Origin: Enoplosus armatus
Taxonomy: Eukaryota > Chordata > Actinopteri > Centrarchiformes > Enoplosidae
DNA length: 64,000 bases
Direction: 5' to 3'
NCBI RefSeq assembly: GCF_043641665.1
Contig: NC_092198.1
Span: 8,802,501 to 8,866,500 of the forward strand
The position numbers were made by a program, and so were the translations under genes. The notes under the pieces are model-generated. The model did no database searches, was not told the origin of the DNA, and saw only the letters and a program-made list of their open reading frames with translations. Shown one piece after another: positions 47,035 to 59,825 of this stretch. Numbering within the stretch: position 1 is the stretch's first letter; every line of letters begins with the position of its first letter.

Positions 47035-48110
47035 TCAGAGGGAGGAGTTGAACAGTTTGATGGCCACAGGAAGGAATGATTTCCTGTGGCGCTCTGTTGT
47101 ACATTTGGAAGGAATGAGTCTCCCACTGAAGATGCTCTTTTGCCTGACCAGTACGTCATGGAGAGGATGTGAGACATTTCCAAGATGACCCGCAGCTTGG
47201 ACAGCATCCTCCTCTCTGACACCACCGTCAGAGAGTCCAGCTCCACCCCAACAACATCACTGGCCACCACAGACTCATAAAACATCCTCAGCATAATCCG
47301 GCAGATGTTGAAGGATCTCAGCCGCCTCAGAAAATAGAGACGGCTCTGGCCCTTCTTGTTGAGGGCATTAGTGTTCTTCGCCCAGTCCAGTTTATTGTCA
47401 ATGTGAACTCCCAAGTACTTGTAACCCTCTACAATGTCCACACTGACCCCCTGGATGGAAACAGGAGTCATCGGCACCTTGGTCCTCCTCAAATCCACAG
47501 TCAGCTCCTTCGTCTTTGTGACGTTGAGCTGCAGATGGTTCTGCTCGCACCATGTGACAAAGTTGTCCACAGCAGCCCTGTACTCTTCCTCATCACCCTT
47601 ACTGATACATCCAACTATTGCTGAGTCATCAGAAAACTTCTGAAGATGGCAGGTCTCTGTGCAGTAGCTGAAGTCTGTGGTGTAGATGGTGAAGACAAAG
47701 GGAGAGAGGACAGTCCCCTGCGGGGCCCCGGTGTTGCTGACCACTCTGTCTGACACACAGTGTTGTAAGCGCACATACTGTGGTCTGCCAGTCAGGTAGT
47801 TGACAATCCAGGAAACGAGGGGGGCATCCACCTGCATCTCCGTCAGCTTCTCACCCAGTAGAGCCGGACGGATGGTGTTGAACGCACTGGAGAAATAAAA
47901 AAACATGACTCTCACAGTGCTCACCGGCTTATCCAGGTGGGTGTAGATGCGGTTGAGCAGGTAGATGATGCATCCTCAACTCCAAGTCGGGGCTGATAGG
48001 CGAACTGAAGGGGGTCCAAGTGTGGCTTGACCAAGGGCCAGAGCTGCTCCAGGACGAGTCTCTCCAGGGTCTTCGTGATGTGGGAGGTCAGTGCCACGGG
48101 TCTGTAGTCC
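47035..48110 (-). pseudogene. Broken LINE reverse transcriptase (C-terminal half)
   Basis: The remnant begins DYRPVALTSHI, then a one-base loss near 47970 shifts the frame. From 47924 about 299 codons stay open, with the RT motif-A region FFYFSSAFNTI, motif B NTGAPQGTVLSPF and motif C FSDDSA (the two Asp codons at 47625-47630). In motif A the catalytic Asp expected in FFDFSSAF is Tyr. About 30 residues expected after YESVVAS are absent (junction near 47260). A second one-base loss near 47177 shifts the frame again; the original stop is TGA at 47037-47035. The protein would copy LINE RNA at the target site, but this copy cannot. The endonuclease domain is missing through the 5' truncation. Confidence 0.9.
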
Positions 48111-50539
48111 TAACAATTGCAACAAAAGACAGCAGCCTCCAAGCTCTTTATATACGCAGTATCCTTCTTATTATAGCCCCAGCATGTGAAGAAATCCACA
48201 GCTTGACAGACCTGCTGTTCCCATTTATGACTGCTAAGCTTTGATTGGACAAATGCTGACGGGGGAGGGATTTAGCGAACGGTCAGTTGTTTTGATTTCA
48301 TGAAACAGAGTGTCCAGTGTGTCCTGAGGATCTCCCAAGTCTCCAACACATCTGTTGATTTTCACTACATAAACTGGCAGGCTGTGTAGATAAAAATCAG
48401 TTTGATGTGCATAGCAGTAGCACAGATGTTTACTTTGTTCTGCTGCAGCCTGGTGTGGTTGTGCATGATTTAATCAAATTAACCACCGTGGATCTGGCAT
48501 GCATAACTAGACTTTGACAATGTGTGTCACTCAAATTAGAGACTGTAGATAGAAAACATACCTGTCACCTTCAGATGGCTGGGAGTTGATCAGCTGAACA
48601 CGAAAGTGGATGAGAGATGCTGATAAGAATAGACATGAATCTTTACTCTGCCCTCCTGGCATTATCGCCATAATTGCTATGAAATTGTATTTTTGCAGTG
48701 CATTTAGATGTGTATACAGGCTGATGAATGTAACGTGAAAATGAAACTGACAAGCTAAATATACATAGAAAGGGTTTGCGTTATTTTGGAGGGTTTAGTG
48801 TGAGTATGTTTCCGCTAATTAAAGTGAAGAAAATAGCACAGAACACAGATGCAACGTACATGTCGACCCGCTGACCTGGACCAGGCAGACTGGCAGCGCA
48901 TGCCGCAAAAACCCTGTGAATACTGACACCAAAATTGTAGCGAACTGCCAGCAATGCACCACCTGCTGCGCCGCTCTTCTACTTCGGCACATGGTGAGTC
49001 ACCAAAATGCCAAACAGACACAGGCGAGTAGAAACCTCACTGTTCCGAAAAAATGCCACTTCAACGGTGCAAAGCTGTGCCTTCTGTAATATACCAAACT
49101 AAAATAGAAACCTAAAGCCACAGAAAATGTCAAGGAAACATTAAAAGAAACTAACAAGAAACTTCAATAAATAGCTAATGATGAGTCCTGCTTCTCAAGA
49201 TATACTCAGTGTACCTTCCTGCTAGTTGCCAGCATTACGACATGATTTTCATCTTTGGTTAAAATGCTTTTTTAATCACTCCTTACATTTAAGAAGCAGC
49301 AGAAGATCGGTTAAATGCAGCCCAGGCCTGTTTAAGCTCCGTTTCCTCAGGTAGCATCTAAATTCCTACCAGCCTAAACATACTGTAAGGAGCTCATTTT
49401 CTTCTTCAATTAATTAACTCTAACTGCCAAATTATTTTGACTGGTGTTGTGATCATCTTTAAACTATATTAAGAAATAATTTAATAAAGAAGAAAATTTG
49501 TTCCAGAGTCTGATTGTGATGGTAATTGTACTTGGAGATCATGCGCCTGATATAAGGCAGAAATGAGAAAAAGTATTATTAAAAAGAGGACACTGTGATC
49601 CTGAAAATGAGTTCACAGAGGTGAGTATTAAGTTTACACTTCTCACTTTCACCTCTAGAAACAAGTCACATATATTTATTTTCTTGTTTATTGCCATAAT
49701 TTGTTACATTCCGCATCAGCGCTGTAAATCCAAAGGGATGTCCTCGTAGCGTGACTGTGTTAAATAAAAATCCGAGCGCTACGCCCAGAGAGGTGGGCCA
49801 CTGTCAGCGTCTTCTGCTTGACATGCAGAGGGCGAAGGATGGGAAGAAACTGGGGAAATTTAGCCAAAGCAATCCTCGATCACAAATTCAGTGAATCATT
49901 AATGTATCATATTGCAGTCAAGACTGCTTTCCATTTCAATTCGTTTTTATTTAGACACCTCGTTTCATGTGAAAATAATCGCAAAAATAACTACAAACCG
50001 AAATAATCATATTCATAACTACAGGAGTGAGGTAGATTGAGGGAGGACCTGTGTTATTTTATTGGCAGAGCTCAAGTGAGCAGTCTGCTTTCACCTTGTA
50101 TTGCTTTGCATTTCATCACTTCTTTGCCTTACTTTTCAGCAGCCTTATTTAAAATCTATATCTTTACAATAGCAAACCATAAACTGTGGAGATTTTTTGT
50201 AAACTGAGTGGTCACAAGTCATTTCAGACAGTTTTGTGAGACACTGCTATGTTGTCAGTAAAATGTTAACTGTTGAGATTTTTGGAGGCACCATGCACCT
50301 AATTTAACAAAACATCTGTCATGAGAGGTACCCACACACCATCATCACCACCACCACCACACTGGTACCTCTCATAGCACAAAGTCTTGCAAGACATCAC
50401 CTGTCTGTTAAAAGTCAGCCGGAACACAAATAAATGCAGACTCATGTGCACACTCAGGGAGTGATACACAGCAAAGTGACAGAGGGACAGTGTCACTGTT
50501 CGCAGCTGTTCAAACATGTCATCTACTCTCTTGTTGGGA
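48111..50539. other. Intergenic, no gene recognised
   Basis: Unique-looking, A+T-leaning sequence. Short frames (up to 74 residues) have no recognisable motifs. Confidence 0.55.
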
Positions 50540-50800
50540 GCTTCCCATGTAATTACACAGCTGTCACACTGTAATCACACTAATCTCTGGTGAATCACAA
50601 GGAAATAGCACGGCCACTCGCTCATTAAGAGGCATGCCTCCTCTTCATCTGCCCTGTATTTGTTTTATAAACCTGGAGCGATAATCTCCTTGTCTGTGAT
50701 GGGATGAAAAAATCCTCGCTGGCATTCCGAAAAGAGGTAAATGTGAACACAACCACTGCCAGTGACAGCTTGAGCGAGATCACACACATGGAAAAACTAA
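50540..50800. promoter_or_regulatory. Candidate conserved non-coding element
   Basis: TAATTA (50550-50555) sits three bases from an E-box CAGCTG (50558-50563), followed by TGTAATCACACTAATC. This is a homeodomain plus bHLH arrangement seen in neural enhancers. Conservation is untested. Confidence 0.3.
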
Positions 50801-51739
50801 TGTTAGTGTTGGGCTCAGCAGTTCTATGCAAGATGTCTGCTGGGGATTGTTAATCTTATGAATTAACCTGTGGTCAGGTTGAGTTAGTGCAGTGTCCACT
50901 TTTTGATGGTTGAGAGACTCTTCGCACTGTTGGAGTATGGAGGAAGAGAGCTGTCAAGTTGTATTGATTAAATGCCAGCTGATGTGACAAGTTCAAAGGG
51001 AGGACATTAAAATGAAAGTTTGCTGTCTTATGCTTCAGTATAAAGTGACAACTCACAAACAGTCTGATACACACTGTGCGGAGACCCCAGAATAAAATTA
51101 ATTAAAAATACATTAGAACGTCTTTAAAGCCCTAACACAACCACACAGGTCTTTTACTTCTTTACTTTTCTTGATTAGACCTCTTCTCTGGACTGTGTGG
51201 GTGTATACAGGATGCCATCTCTCTTTCTTTCCTGTTAGTTTTTTGAGCATGTTAGGATGGGCCACATTTGTCATATTTATTAGCACATCGAGTATGGTGA
51301 CATCATGTATACCGGTCTAATTAACCAGAGTAAGTGAAAACTACTGTGTAGGTGTGAAGGGCCTTTAACGCCCTTCAACACATGGTGTCATTGATGCAAA
51401 GCACCTGAAAATAGGCCCAGCCAATATCATTAAACTAGACTGAAACCTGCACTTCCAGCTTAACCTGCGCCTTGTGATGATCTACCAATTTTAAAATGTC
51501 AAAATCACTTCCTGCTTGAGGGTTTAGTATACACCCATTTCTGCTAATACATACGTTTCCATTCGTCTAATAAGTGACACACTGACATGTCTCAACCCAT
51601 TATACTTCACAAGTATGACACAGCCCGCGGGGATACTGGAAGTCCATCCCGCAAAGTTGGTCCGTCCGTGTGTCTGAGTCCCTCTGCATAGTCAAAACGG
51701 TGTGCATTTGAACCGCGCTCTATGGAGTCATGAATCGTC
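50801..51739. other. Intergenic, no gene recognised
   Basis: No repeats with clear ends and no supported frames. Confidence 0.5.
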
Positions 51740-52010
51740 CCAAAGCTTCAGAAGCATCCTCAATTATTGACATCTGGATGGAGAAACGGCAGAGTGGCTA
51801 CTTCCTGCCTGACTCTTAATTGCAGACTAATGAGCAGGTAACTGGCCTTACCAGAGCTAACCACAAAGATTGTTTACTTACTGCAGATGTAAATGGGACA
51901 ATGGCCTCCAAAGTAATAATTAAAAAATAATTAATAGCAGCTGTAATTTTGAGTCCTGTAGGCAATTACAGTTATTACAGCTGCAGTTTTTATTGAAAAA
52001 TGCTCTTTTT
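51740..52010. promoter_or_regulatory. Candidate conserved non-coding element with paired TAATTA
   Basis: Two TAATTA cores at 51917-51922 and 51928-51933 lie 11 bp apart, about one helical turn, in AATAATTAAAAAATAATTAA. Neighbouring CAATTATTGACATC, GGCAATTACAG and TACAGCTGCAG motifs add to the density. Enhancer-like by composition; conservation is untested. Confidence 0.35.
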
Positions 52011-52479
52011 GTGAGTGTTTCTTAGAGGTTTCACATATGAAACCCACAAAATGTGACAGGAGCATCCTGTGTGTTCATACTGCTTCATACTGAGTGTCCC
52101 ATCGGTTGATTACTTCGTAGAGGAGGGTGCTGAAGAGATTGTGTTTGTCCAAAGGAAAAGAAAAACGGGCATTAGACAAAAAGCAATAAAAAGAAAATTG
52201 CATTTCATTTCTAAAAAGAAAGCTAATTTATTAAATCCAAAACCTCAACACCAACAACAGCATGAATAGCTAAAAGTGAATGAGTGAGTTAGTGAGGTAC
52301 AACCCCATAAAACAACTATATTGCTGATGCTTAAAGCACTTTAGGTAGCAAAGTTGCATGTCTATGACATATTAGGTCAACTTTTATCTATACTGGATGT
52401 GACATCTTTCCATCATCTATTGGTTAAAACAAAAATGCATATTCAGACTAGTATGAGTGAAAATACAAAAATAACCTTA

Positions 52480-53396
52480 ACACTGCTCACTATGTATTGA
52501 GTTCGCAGATGGACTCTGTGCCGACGGCGATGCAGAGAATGAAGATATGCAGAAGAGAGGATTAAACGATGGTGAGGTTTTAAGGCCACATACCTCCAGG
52601 GCCTCTAAGAAGTTAATCAAATGTGGAAGTTTATTTATGTGCCCTGGTGTGATGTATGCATTTGGAATGGCAATGCCGTCACTCTAAACCCATGGCTGTT
52701 TGAGTGCAACTTACTTTTTACAGCTGGTATTCCCCCTACATTTGTATAAATTTCACTCCTCACCATAGAAAAAAGCATACTCTTCAAAGGGGGTTGTATA
52801 AATTGATTGGGTAAGAGCTCTTTCTATTCCCCCACCACAGCAATGTGAACACCAGAGCTATGCATCAGAAATAGACCTTCTTTACAGAAGTATGGAGGGA
52901 GGAAGTGGGGGGTAGAGGAGAGAGAAAAAACGCATGTATTCAAACTGGAGGCCTCGCTGAATTGATGGGCACCAGGCGTGGAGCTTTTCTGCGGGGAAAT
53001 CATTTGCATAATGGGAAAGTGGTTGGAGTTGGAGCTGAGAGCTCTCCTCTTGTGGGGACAGTCAGTGAAGTGGAAGGAAAGAGCTCCTATCAGATAGAAG
53101 GCCAATACCAAGGTGCTCCGAGAGCGAGATGTATGCCGGTGATATGCTCTTTTGCTTCCCGTCACCTGCCCGTTTCATCTGCAAAACAATTTACCAACAA
53201 TCTCTCAGATGTCCGCAGCCAATATGTACTCGTGAATTTGCTTTTGAAAAGGCTGCAGCAGAATTGCTCCGTCTTCATTCCGCTAACGAATCTTGCACAA
53301 TAGTTTCCAGTCAACTTGCTGTAATAAAAAGGAGGCTGATTGATTTGAAAATTGAAATTCAGCCAAATTTAATTTTTGAACGCTGTGTCTGTGGAA
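52480..53396. promoter_or_regulatory. Candidate conserved non-coding block
   Basis: A long unique stretch with an octamer ATTTGCAT at 53002-53009 (AAATCATTTGCATAATGGG) and few stop codons in 52905-53303, giving a 132-residue frame with no recognisable domain. A coding exon cannot be excluded, but no matching splice signals stood out. Confidence 0.25.
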
Positions 53397-53420
53397 ATTG
53401 AAGCAAGCTTAAGCTTCAAT
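53397..53420. repeat. Short inverted repeat (8-bp arms)
   Basis: ATTGAAGC at 53397-53404 and GCTTCAAT at 53413-53420 pair around AAGCTTAA. Confidence 0.9.
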
Positions 53421-56420
53421 CAAATATGCAGGCTCGCTCTATTATACCGTAAAACTCTGCTCACACTTCATGTTCATTCAACTGTAGGTTCAAATAGTGA
53501 TCCATAGCCATTCCGGCTTTAATAAATACATGACATCCCAAATTTAGAAACAGCCTATTGCTATATTATATGGCTAACATATTTGTGCACATACATTAGA
53601 GCAGTACTTATGAAAAATATGGAGGAGAAAAGCATGTAGACGGCAGCACTGAAAATGTGTCTTACTGCATGATTTATAGGTCTTAGGCTGTTTTATGCAG
53701 TCTTATGATGTATGTGTGCACTTACCAGAAAGGAGGTATGTAGTGTAGGCTAGGAATTGAGGATCGAAGTGAATGATGTTTCAGTCATACATTTTTCAAA
53801 AGGTTTTGGAGGTGCTTGGTGGTTTGCTGTTGCCTGGAAAGAATATCAACAACAGCTTTGCAAATGCAGGGAGGAAAATAGCAGAATCGTTTCGGGATTT
53901 GAATCCAAAGCATTGGTGTCCACTACTTGACTAATGTACTGTAATATTATAAAATGTTGGAATTCAAGAGTTGACTACTGAATATTAATGACGCAAAGCC
54001 TGCCAGCTACTTCAGGCAGGACACTTGAGTAGCGCTGTATCCTGAATCAGCTGATGCTTTTAAGATGAGCTTCTATTTTGTCAACACCAACTGGACAGTC
54101 TATTTCAGATGTCAAACTTGCTATTCATTATGTGCAGCTGCTATTCCTTCTGCTTAATCTGCACCTCACCTGACTGCTGTTGTGCATTTACTATCAGTTA
54201 TGTTTTAAGTGATGTTTTTGCAGCCAAATGCTGTTTGTTTATATGTTAACTAGTAATAACTTGGCAGTGATTGCTAGGTATAGTCTGAAATTATAAGTAT
54301 ATTATGAAATATGGATGAGATGGATAATGGCCTGTAGTCACATGGAGACAAGCACATTCACTCAGCATGCAACATGCTGTTGTTACCCAGTGGCTGGGTA
54401 CATTTAATGGCACTGAATAGTTTAGCATACTCTCCAGCCTTTACAGAAGACACAACTGCAGCTTTTTAACTGCTGTCTGGTGTTAGCGAATGACTTGCTG
54501 TCGATTTAAAAAAAGAAAAAAAGGGGCAAGTTAATTTGACCTGGGCGCTCCAGTTTGTTTCCTAATGCCTGTTTTAATCAGTGGGTGGCTGGTTCTCCAC
54601 CGTTAATCAACACAATTAGTTTCAACCCAAAGTCCTGATTGCTCACAGACAAATGGACTATATATGCTGGGCTACAGGTGCTGAATATCATGTTGCTTTT
54701 AATTTGGTGCCTTCCTCTGGATATCAGGTGAACTCCTCTGCACTCACATTAAGGACAGAAGCAGAATATCCGACTCTTCTGAAATGGCTTTGATGTTCAT
54801 AGCTCAGGATATAAGTTTTGGGCATCCTTAATGGAAAAAGTGTGACTAGCGAAGGTTTACGGTTCGCTCAAAGTGCAATGAGCACCTGCAGCTCTTCATC
54901 TAATCACTTCACTTACGACTGCATCTTCATTTGCCATTCCTCTCTTGCAATATACAAAACTGATCTGCCAAAACACCCTTGCTATAAACAGGACTATAAT
55001 AAAACAGAGAGCATCACAGCTTAAGTCTACTACTACAGCACTGTAGTATTCACTGAATGCTGTTTCTGGACAAAGGAGGTCTATGGCACAGAGGATTAAA
55101 CTACAGCAGGCTTCAGCCATACAGAACAAATTCAATGTTGGTTTTGTTCTTTTCATGGGATCAGCTGACAAAAATAAAGAAGATCACCAGCCTTATCTTT
55201 GAACAATATAAAGAAATGTCACAGCATGAGAATCAGATTTTCCATGTACAATATATGCCAAACTACACATGGTGCATCATGATCAGCTCCAAAAGCTCAA
55301 ATCATTCTGGCTCCACTGCTCTGTGTAGTATTCACATTTAAAATACATGTTGTGTGAGTCTGTGAAAACTGAGCCTAATAACTTTGCATTTTACTTTTTA
55401 TTTATTCATTTTTAAAAGGAGGCCTTCAACAAGATGTTCTGTACATGATGTGAGCATGTGAGTGCATGTTCCTATCCAGAGCAGAAAGAAATGTATATAG
55501 CTTTACAGCACTGACCTTTCTGTCACTTTTTTCAAATAATATATTTTCAATTATACCCTCCCTACAGTATATGTACTTGCAGAGCTTGAACGTCATCTTA
55601 TGTGTTATAAGAGGAAATGTCATATTAACATAGACTAATGCAGAATGAAAATCACAGTAAGGTAAGGGAAAAAAATAGTGTAATAATGTGGTATAGTATT
55701 GTTTCATCACAGAAATGTGAAGTATTTATAGGTGAATAATAAATGTTATATGTCCAGATTATTTGTATAGTTTCACCCACTGTTCAGCAACCACATATAT
55801 TGTTTGTTATGTGTGTACTTTCAAACCACACTGAATGCTCAAGTTTCAGTGATAGTCTAAACATCACCCCATCACACATTTACCTAGAGGTAGTTATTAT
55901 GTTTGCCGATGTAGCAGCGTCTACATGCACTGAAAGGGGACTGCTTTCAGTCTCTTGACAGCATCTTGTAAATGGCTGTGGTAGTAACCAGGCATTTTAC
56001 AGCAAGCAAACATTAAACGTAACACAGATCACCTGTAGGATATGCTTACAAACCAGGCTTCTCTTATAACAGGATCAGCAATGGTAGTATTTATAGAAAG
56101 GTCATGAGTTGCCATTGCTGAGTATTGTGCTGTGTTTACAGATCAATCAGGAGTGTGGTGTCTCTGAGGCTGACGGTGAAGTCCCATCCCTGCTCACATC
56201 ACTCACTCTATTGCAGATGGGATTCAGCTGTTGCACAATGTTTCCGTGACTGGACATGATGTGGTCTTATTATTTATTTAGCATAAACCTGCCTCATAGA
56301 AGGTTACACAGAGAGCTTATCTGAAGCTTAACTTAAAGCAGTGACAAACACTGTTATTAAGAGGGCTTATAAAGGTCAAACTGGTAAAATCTGGTAAAAT
56401 GGCTGAGGTTGGGGACCAGT
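53421..56420. other. Intergenic, no gene recognised
   Basis: Mostly A+T-rich. 54560-54650 (CCGTTAATCAACACAATTAG) is motif-rich and may be regulatory. Frames of up to 94 residues show no domain. Confidence 0.5.
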
Positions 56421-56489
56421 GTGGAAGAATTTTGCGAATTCTCTTTTGTGGAAGAATGTGGAAGTGGAAGAATTTTGCGAATTTTCTCT
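56421..56489 (+). repeat. Cluster of GTGGAAGAA direct repeats
   Basis: A unit GTGGAAGAATTTTGCGAATT at 56421-56440 recurs at 56464-56483, with a shorter GTGGAAGAATGTGGAAG copy between, suggesting replication slippage. Confidence 0.9.
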
Positions 56490-56644
56490 TGAGAAATTCA
56501 GTTAAAATGTGCACTGCATTTGGATGAAAACCTGACTACGGGAATACAATACTCAGAATGCTTTACTGCCCAACACTACTGGAGACTCTGATTCTGTATT
56601 CTTATATTGTTGCTGGAGTACTGATCACAGTGTGACATGTTGTG

Positions 56645-56760
56645 TGTTCTTGGGAAAGACACCGGACCCCAAATTGCTCCCAATGGTTAGGACAGCACCT
56701 TGCATAGTAACTCGCTGCCACTGGTGCGTGAATGAGAGGCAAAACTAAAAAAGGGTTTTA
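56645..56760 (+). repeat. Dispersed fish repeat fragment
   Basis: TTCTTGGGAAAGACACCGGA, CCCAAATTGCTCCCAATGGT, CACCTTGCATAGTAACTCGC and GTGCGTGAATGAGAGGC match the general form of an abundant fish interspersed repeat. A related motif on the other strand (GTGTCTTGCTCAAAGACAC) is at 57868-57886. Class not named. Confidence 0.55.
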
Positions 56761-59701
56761 CAGTTTTCGTATATATAGCGTGTTGCAAGGTGAGGTGCAG
56801 GAATGCATGGTGAGACGTGAGGAGGAAAAAACATCACACTGGCAGGGAGGTATGCTGAAAAATTACGTAGACTTTTATTTTCAGTCTCCAAAACAAAAAA
56901 ACAAACAAAAGAAAAATTTAGCGAGAACAGTTAGCACTCACTACACAGTTCAACCAGCTCTGGCGCTGCTCTTCCTTAACCTGTCCATTCTCTCTCCCAT
57001 TGCTCTCACATATATAGCATGAGTGCCCGCTCTGCCAGTTCAAACTGGCCTATCAGGTCAGCACTGCAGAATAGAGAGTTGACAAGGTTAACAAGAAAAT
57101 ACACTGTTTTTCCCAGCTTGCTCACACCCACAAAGCCTCAGTTCACTCCCCAGTATGTTATCATAAATGCCACTCATTCAAAACAAGCAAATCATTTGAG
57201 CACCATACAGTATTCATCTTAATTAATTTCATTTGCACATCATTTTCATCACACATCCTTTGACCAATCAAATCTGAGAACCCACCCACTCATACACCAC
57301 ATAAAAGGGCCACAGTTGAGGCGTGCCTCCTCTTTAAGCACCAGCACAAGATGGCCCCCACAAAGGACTCAAACTCTAACAGGTTACGGCTTTGATTACA
57401 GTATGCCTTTAATATATTCTTAAGAAAAACTCACACCAAAAGACTCCAATGCTGAGCACAATTGTATATATTTTAAATTAACGTTGAAACCCTGAATTAA
57501 ATAAAGAAAACTGTGTGAGAATTCTGTCCACCTTTCTTAACAAAAGGGTGCTCAGCAAATAGTTAGTGAGGGAGTTGGTGCTTCCTCACATAGCGCTTTT
57601 ACCAAGGGCTATATAAATGTAGCCCTGCTGGTTTGTGGCCAATAAAGTATTTTCGAAACACAACCAATGCAATGAAAACCATGGCTTTCTCACAAACTGA
57701 ACTCAACAGCCAAAATTATGCAATTGCAACCAGTTCAACCACAGTGTGAGGAAAAAGGTCAAGTTTTTGGGCCTGAATACATTTTTAAATTTTTCTACCC
57801 CCACATGGAGGCCAGAGGTTACACTCAACTACACAACAGCATCCTTATATATCAGGGAGGGATTCTGTGTCTTGCTCAAAGACACATCAGCAGGGCAGTT
57901 TCTGGACACACATGCTTGTTCTGAGCTCATACTTGTTTTGGAGAAAAGCAAATGAAAACTAAAACTTTTAAACAGTTTATTTCAAAAGCACTTGAGGACT
58001 TGGGTGGCAAATATCATTTAACAAAAAACATTAGCTTTCATGTTGTGTAAGCTAATTCTTGTCGATCCATCCCTTTAATTTACTCTCTCCTTCTGCTCAC
58101 TCCCATACTCCTGCAGATATATACAGAGACAGAAGGAGAGGGATACTGTATATATTCTGAGCAGGACATGACCACAGCAGTAGTACAGTGGCTAAGTATT
58201 AATTCACCACTTACTTTCCTCAACAGCCACATCAGAGATTTGGAGTCTAATGATTTCTGCTGCAGCAGAATAATAGGATCTTTCTTCACGCCACCCTTTG
58301 AAGTCAAAGAGCCAGATCGTCAGGGTAAAGACTGCCACTTATGATGTGCCTTAGGTACAAATGAGAGGCATTAGTTTGCTGGACCCTCACATGAATATCA
58401 ACAGCTTGCTCCATGGACTGGCCTTAGCCGCGCCAGTCACTTCCTATATCCTCTTATGGACAGAGTATCCTAGGTTTTTGTCTCAGTATTTGTTGGTAAC
58501 ACAGTCAGTTAACTGGACATTTATTAATAGTATGAGAGACTAGTGTGAAATGACAATTAACTGAAATGATCACACCATTTATAAATGCCCACAACCTTTT
58601 TTGGTTGATTTTTTGAACAAACATCAGCTCTTCACTCCATCCTTGATTTGTCCAAAGTGTTTGATACTGCAGAACTTTTTCTATACACTGAACTTAGGTA
58701 CAGTGAGTCAGAACACTCATCATTGGTTTCAGTGTTACCTTGAAAGCACCCTGTTTGGCAACAGTGGCAGATTATTTCTGGGTTTTTTTATTCCTCAATT
58801 CCTCAATTTTGTTATTGATTGTTTGCCGCTTCTTTTGCTTCCCTTTGTCATTGTAACTATTCTTACAATTATAAAATCCAAATACCAGTGAAATCTCCTT
58901 GTCACAATAAATAAGAAATCAAAATGAGAAGCGCCTTAAGGTTTGAATTTTTGATTCAGTATTTCTAAAGTTAGCTGGTCTGAATTATACAGGTTTATTT
59001 GTGCTTCCAAGGACATTTTTATAGCTATACTATTGGAAGATCTTTGCATTATGTTCATCACTAAAGGGAAGCTATGTAATAATTGCTAACATTCCTGTGA
59101 ACATTGTTTGAATGTGCTATAATTGCAGCATGAGCCATTACATTAGTAAGTGGTTGTTTTCAACACAGAATCTAAGATGCAGTTTTCATTTCATGTGTAT
59201 TATCCTCTGGCTGACGGATTAACCACATTAAAAATCATCCAATTAAGTAAAGACAACACATCACTAATCACATGCATTCTCAATTTACTGATGATTATCA
59301 CTTGCAAATCATTGCTCACATGTAATGATAAGCATACTAATAATAATAATAATATGAAGAAGAAAATGATTGTTTTTGTTTGTAATACATTACAGTTCTG
59401 GCCACGTTTTAGTGTTGTATCTCCAGATTGTTGGCAGCCATGCTGAAGCGAACACTCAGTGTTTTGTGATTTCTTCGGTCTGTCACCTCTACATGAGCAG
59501 TGTGTCTACAAACATCACAAGATGACAAAAATATAAAAATTCAAACAACTCAAGTCTGCTGTCTGTTGTACACAACTGGTTTGCTTTAAGCAACACTGTA
59601 CAATTGTGGTTATTGAAATTCACAATCACAGTAAGGAGGAGTGGGGGAATATTGTCATAAATCAGTCCTGCTAATTGATCCAATATTGTCCACAAGGTAC
59701 T
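56761..59701. other. Intergenic, no gene recognised
   Basis: 57590-57625 (AGCGCTTTTACC, GGCTATATAAATG) and 57861-57915 look like decayed dispersed repeats. The 96-residue frame at 58601-58891 is hydrophobic at its C-terminus but has no recognisable family. Confidence 0.5.
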
Positions 59702-59825
59702 AATACATCCATTCATTATCTATAACCGCTATAGCTGAACTTGCCAACTCCACACAGAAAGGCCCCAGTTGGCCGGTGGGTACGAACCCAGAACAGTGCT
59801 AACCACCGCACCACCGCGCCACCTG
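59702..59825 (-). mobile_element. tRNA-related dispersed repeat, minus strand
   Basis: On the minus strand GGTGGCGCGGTGGTGCGGTG with TGGTTAGCAC (box A region) is followed by TGTTCTGGGTTCGTACCC (box B GGTTCGTACCC), then TTTCTGTGTGGAGTTGGCA and AGCGGTTATAGATAATGAAT. The segment between the boxes is shortened. It is the same broad family as 19051-19225. Confidence 0.75.

Larger units (their letters stand above)
46755..48110 (-). mobile_element. 5'-truncated LINE of the CR1/L2/Rex1 group
   Basis: Reading on the minus strand, the element enters within the reverse transcriptase gene near 48110, runs to the end of the coding region at 47035, then through a 3' UTR to a short (ATTCTG)n tail at 46755-46769. 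A 5' truncation, a coding remnant and a short-repeat tail in place of poly(A) are typical of this LINE group in fish. An (AT)11 tract at 46911-46932 lies in the 3' UTR. No clear target-site duplication was found. Confidence 0.9.

Noticed and set aside
46777..47104. Two Tyr/Ile/Phe-rich minus-strand frames
   Set aside because: They are the A+T-rich 3' UTR and microsatellite of the LINE read as protein.
52905..53303. 132-residue frame
   Set aside because: No domain, signal peptide or convincing splice sites; kept only as part of a candidate regulatory block.
5158..59825. True tRNA genes at the box A/box B positions
   Set aside because: Spacing and flanks do not allow a cloverleaf; they are SINE heads.
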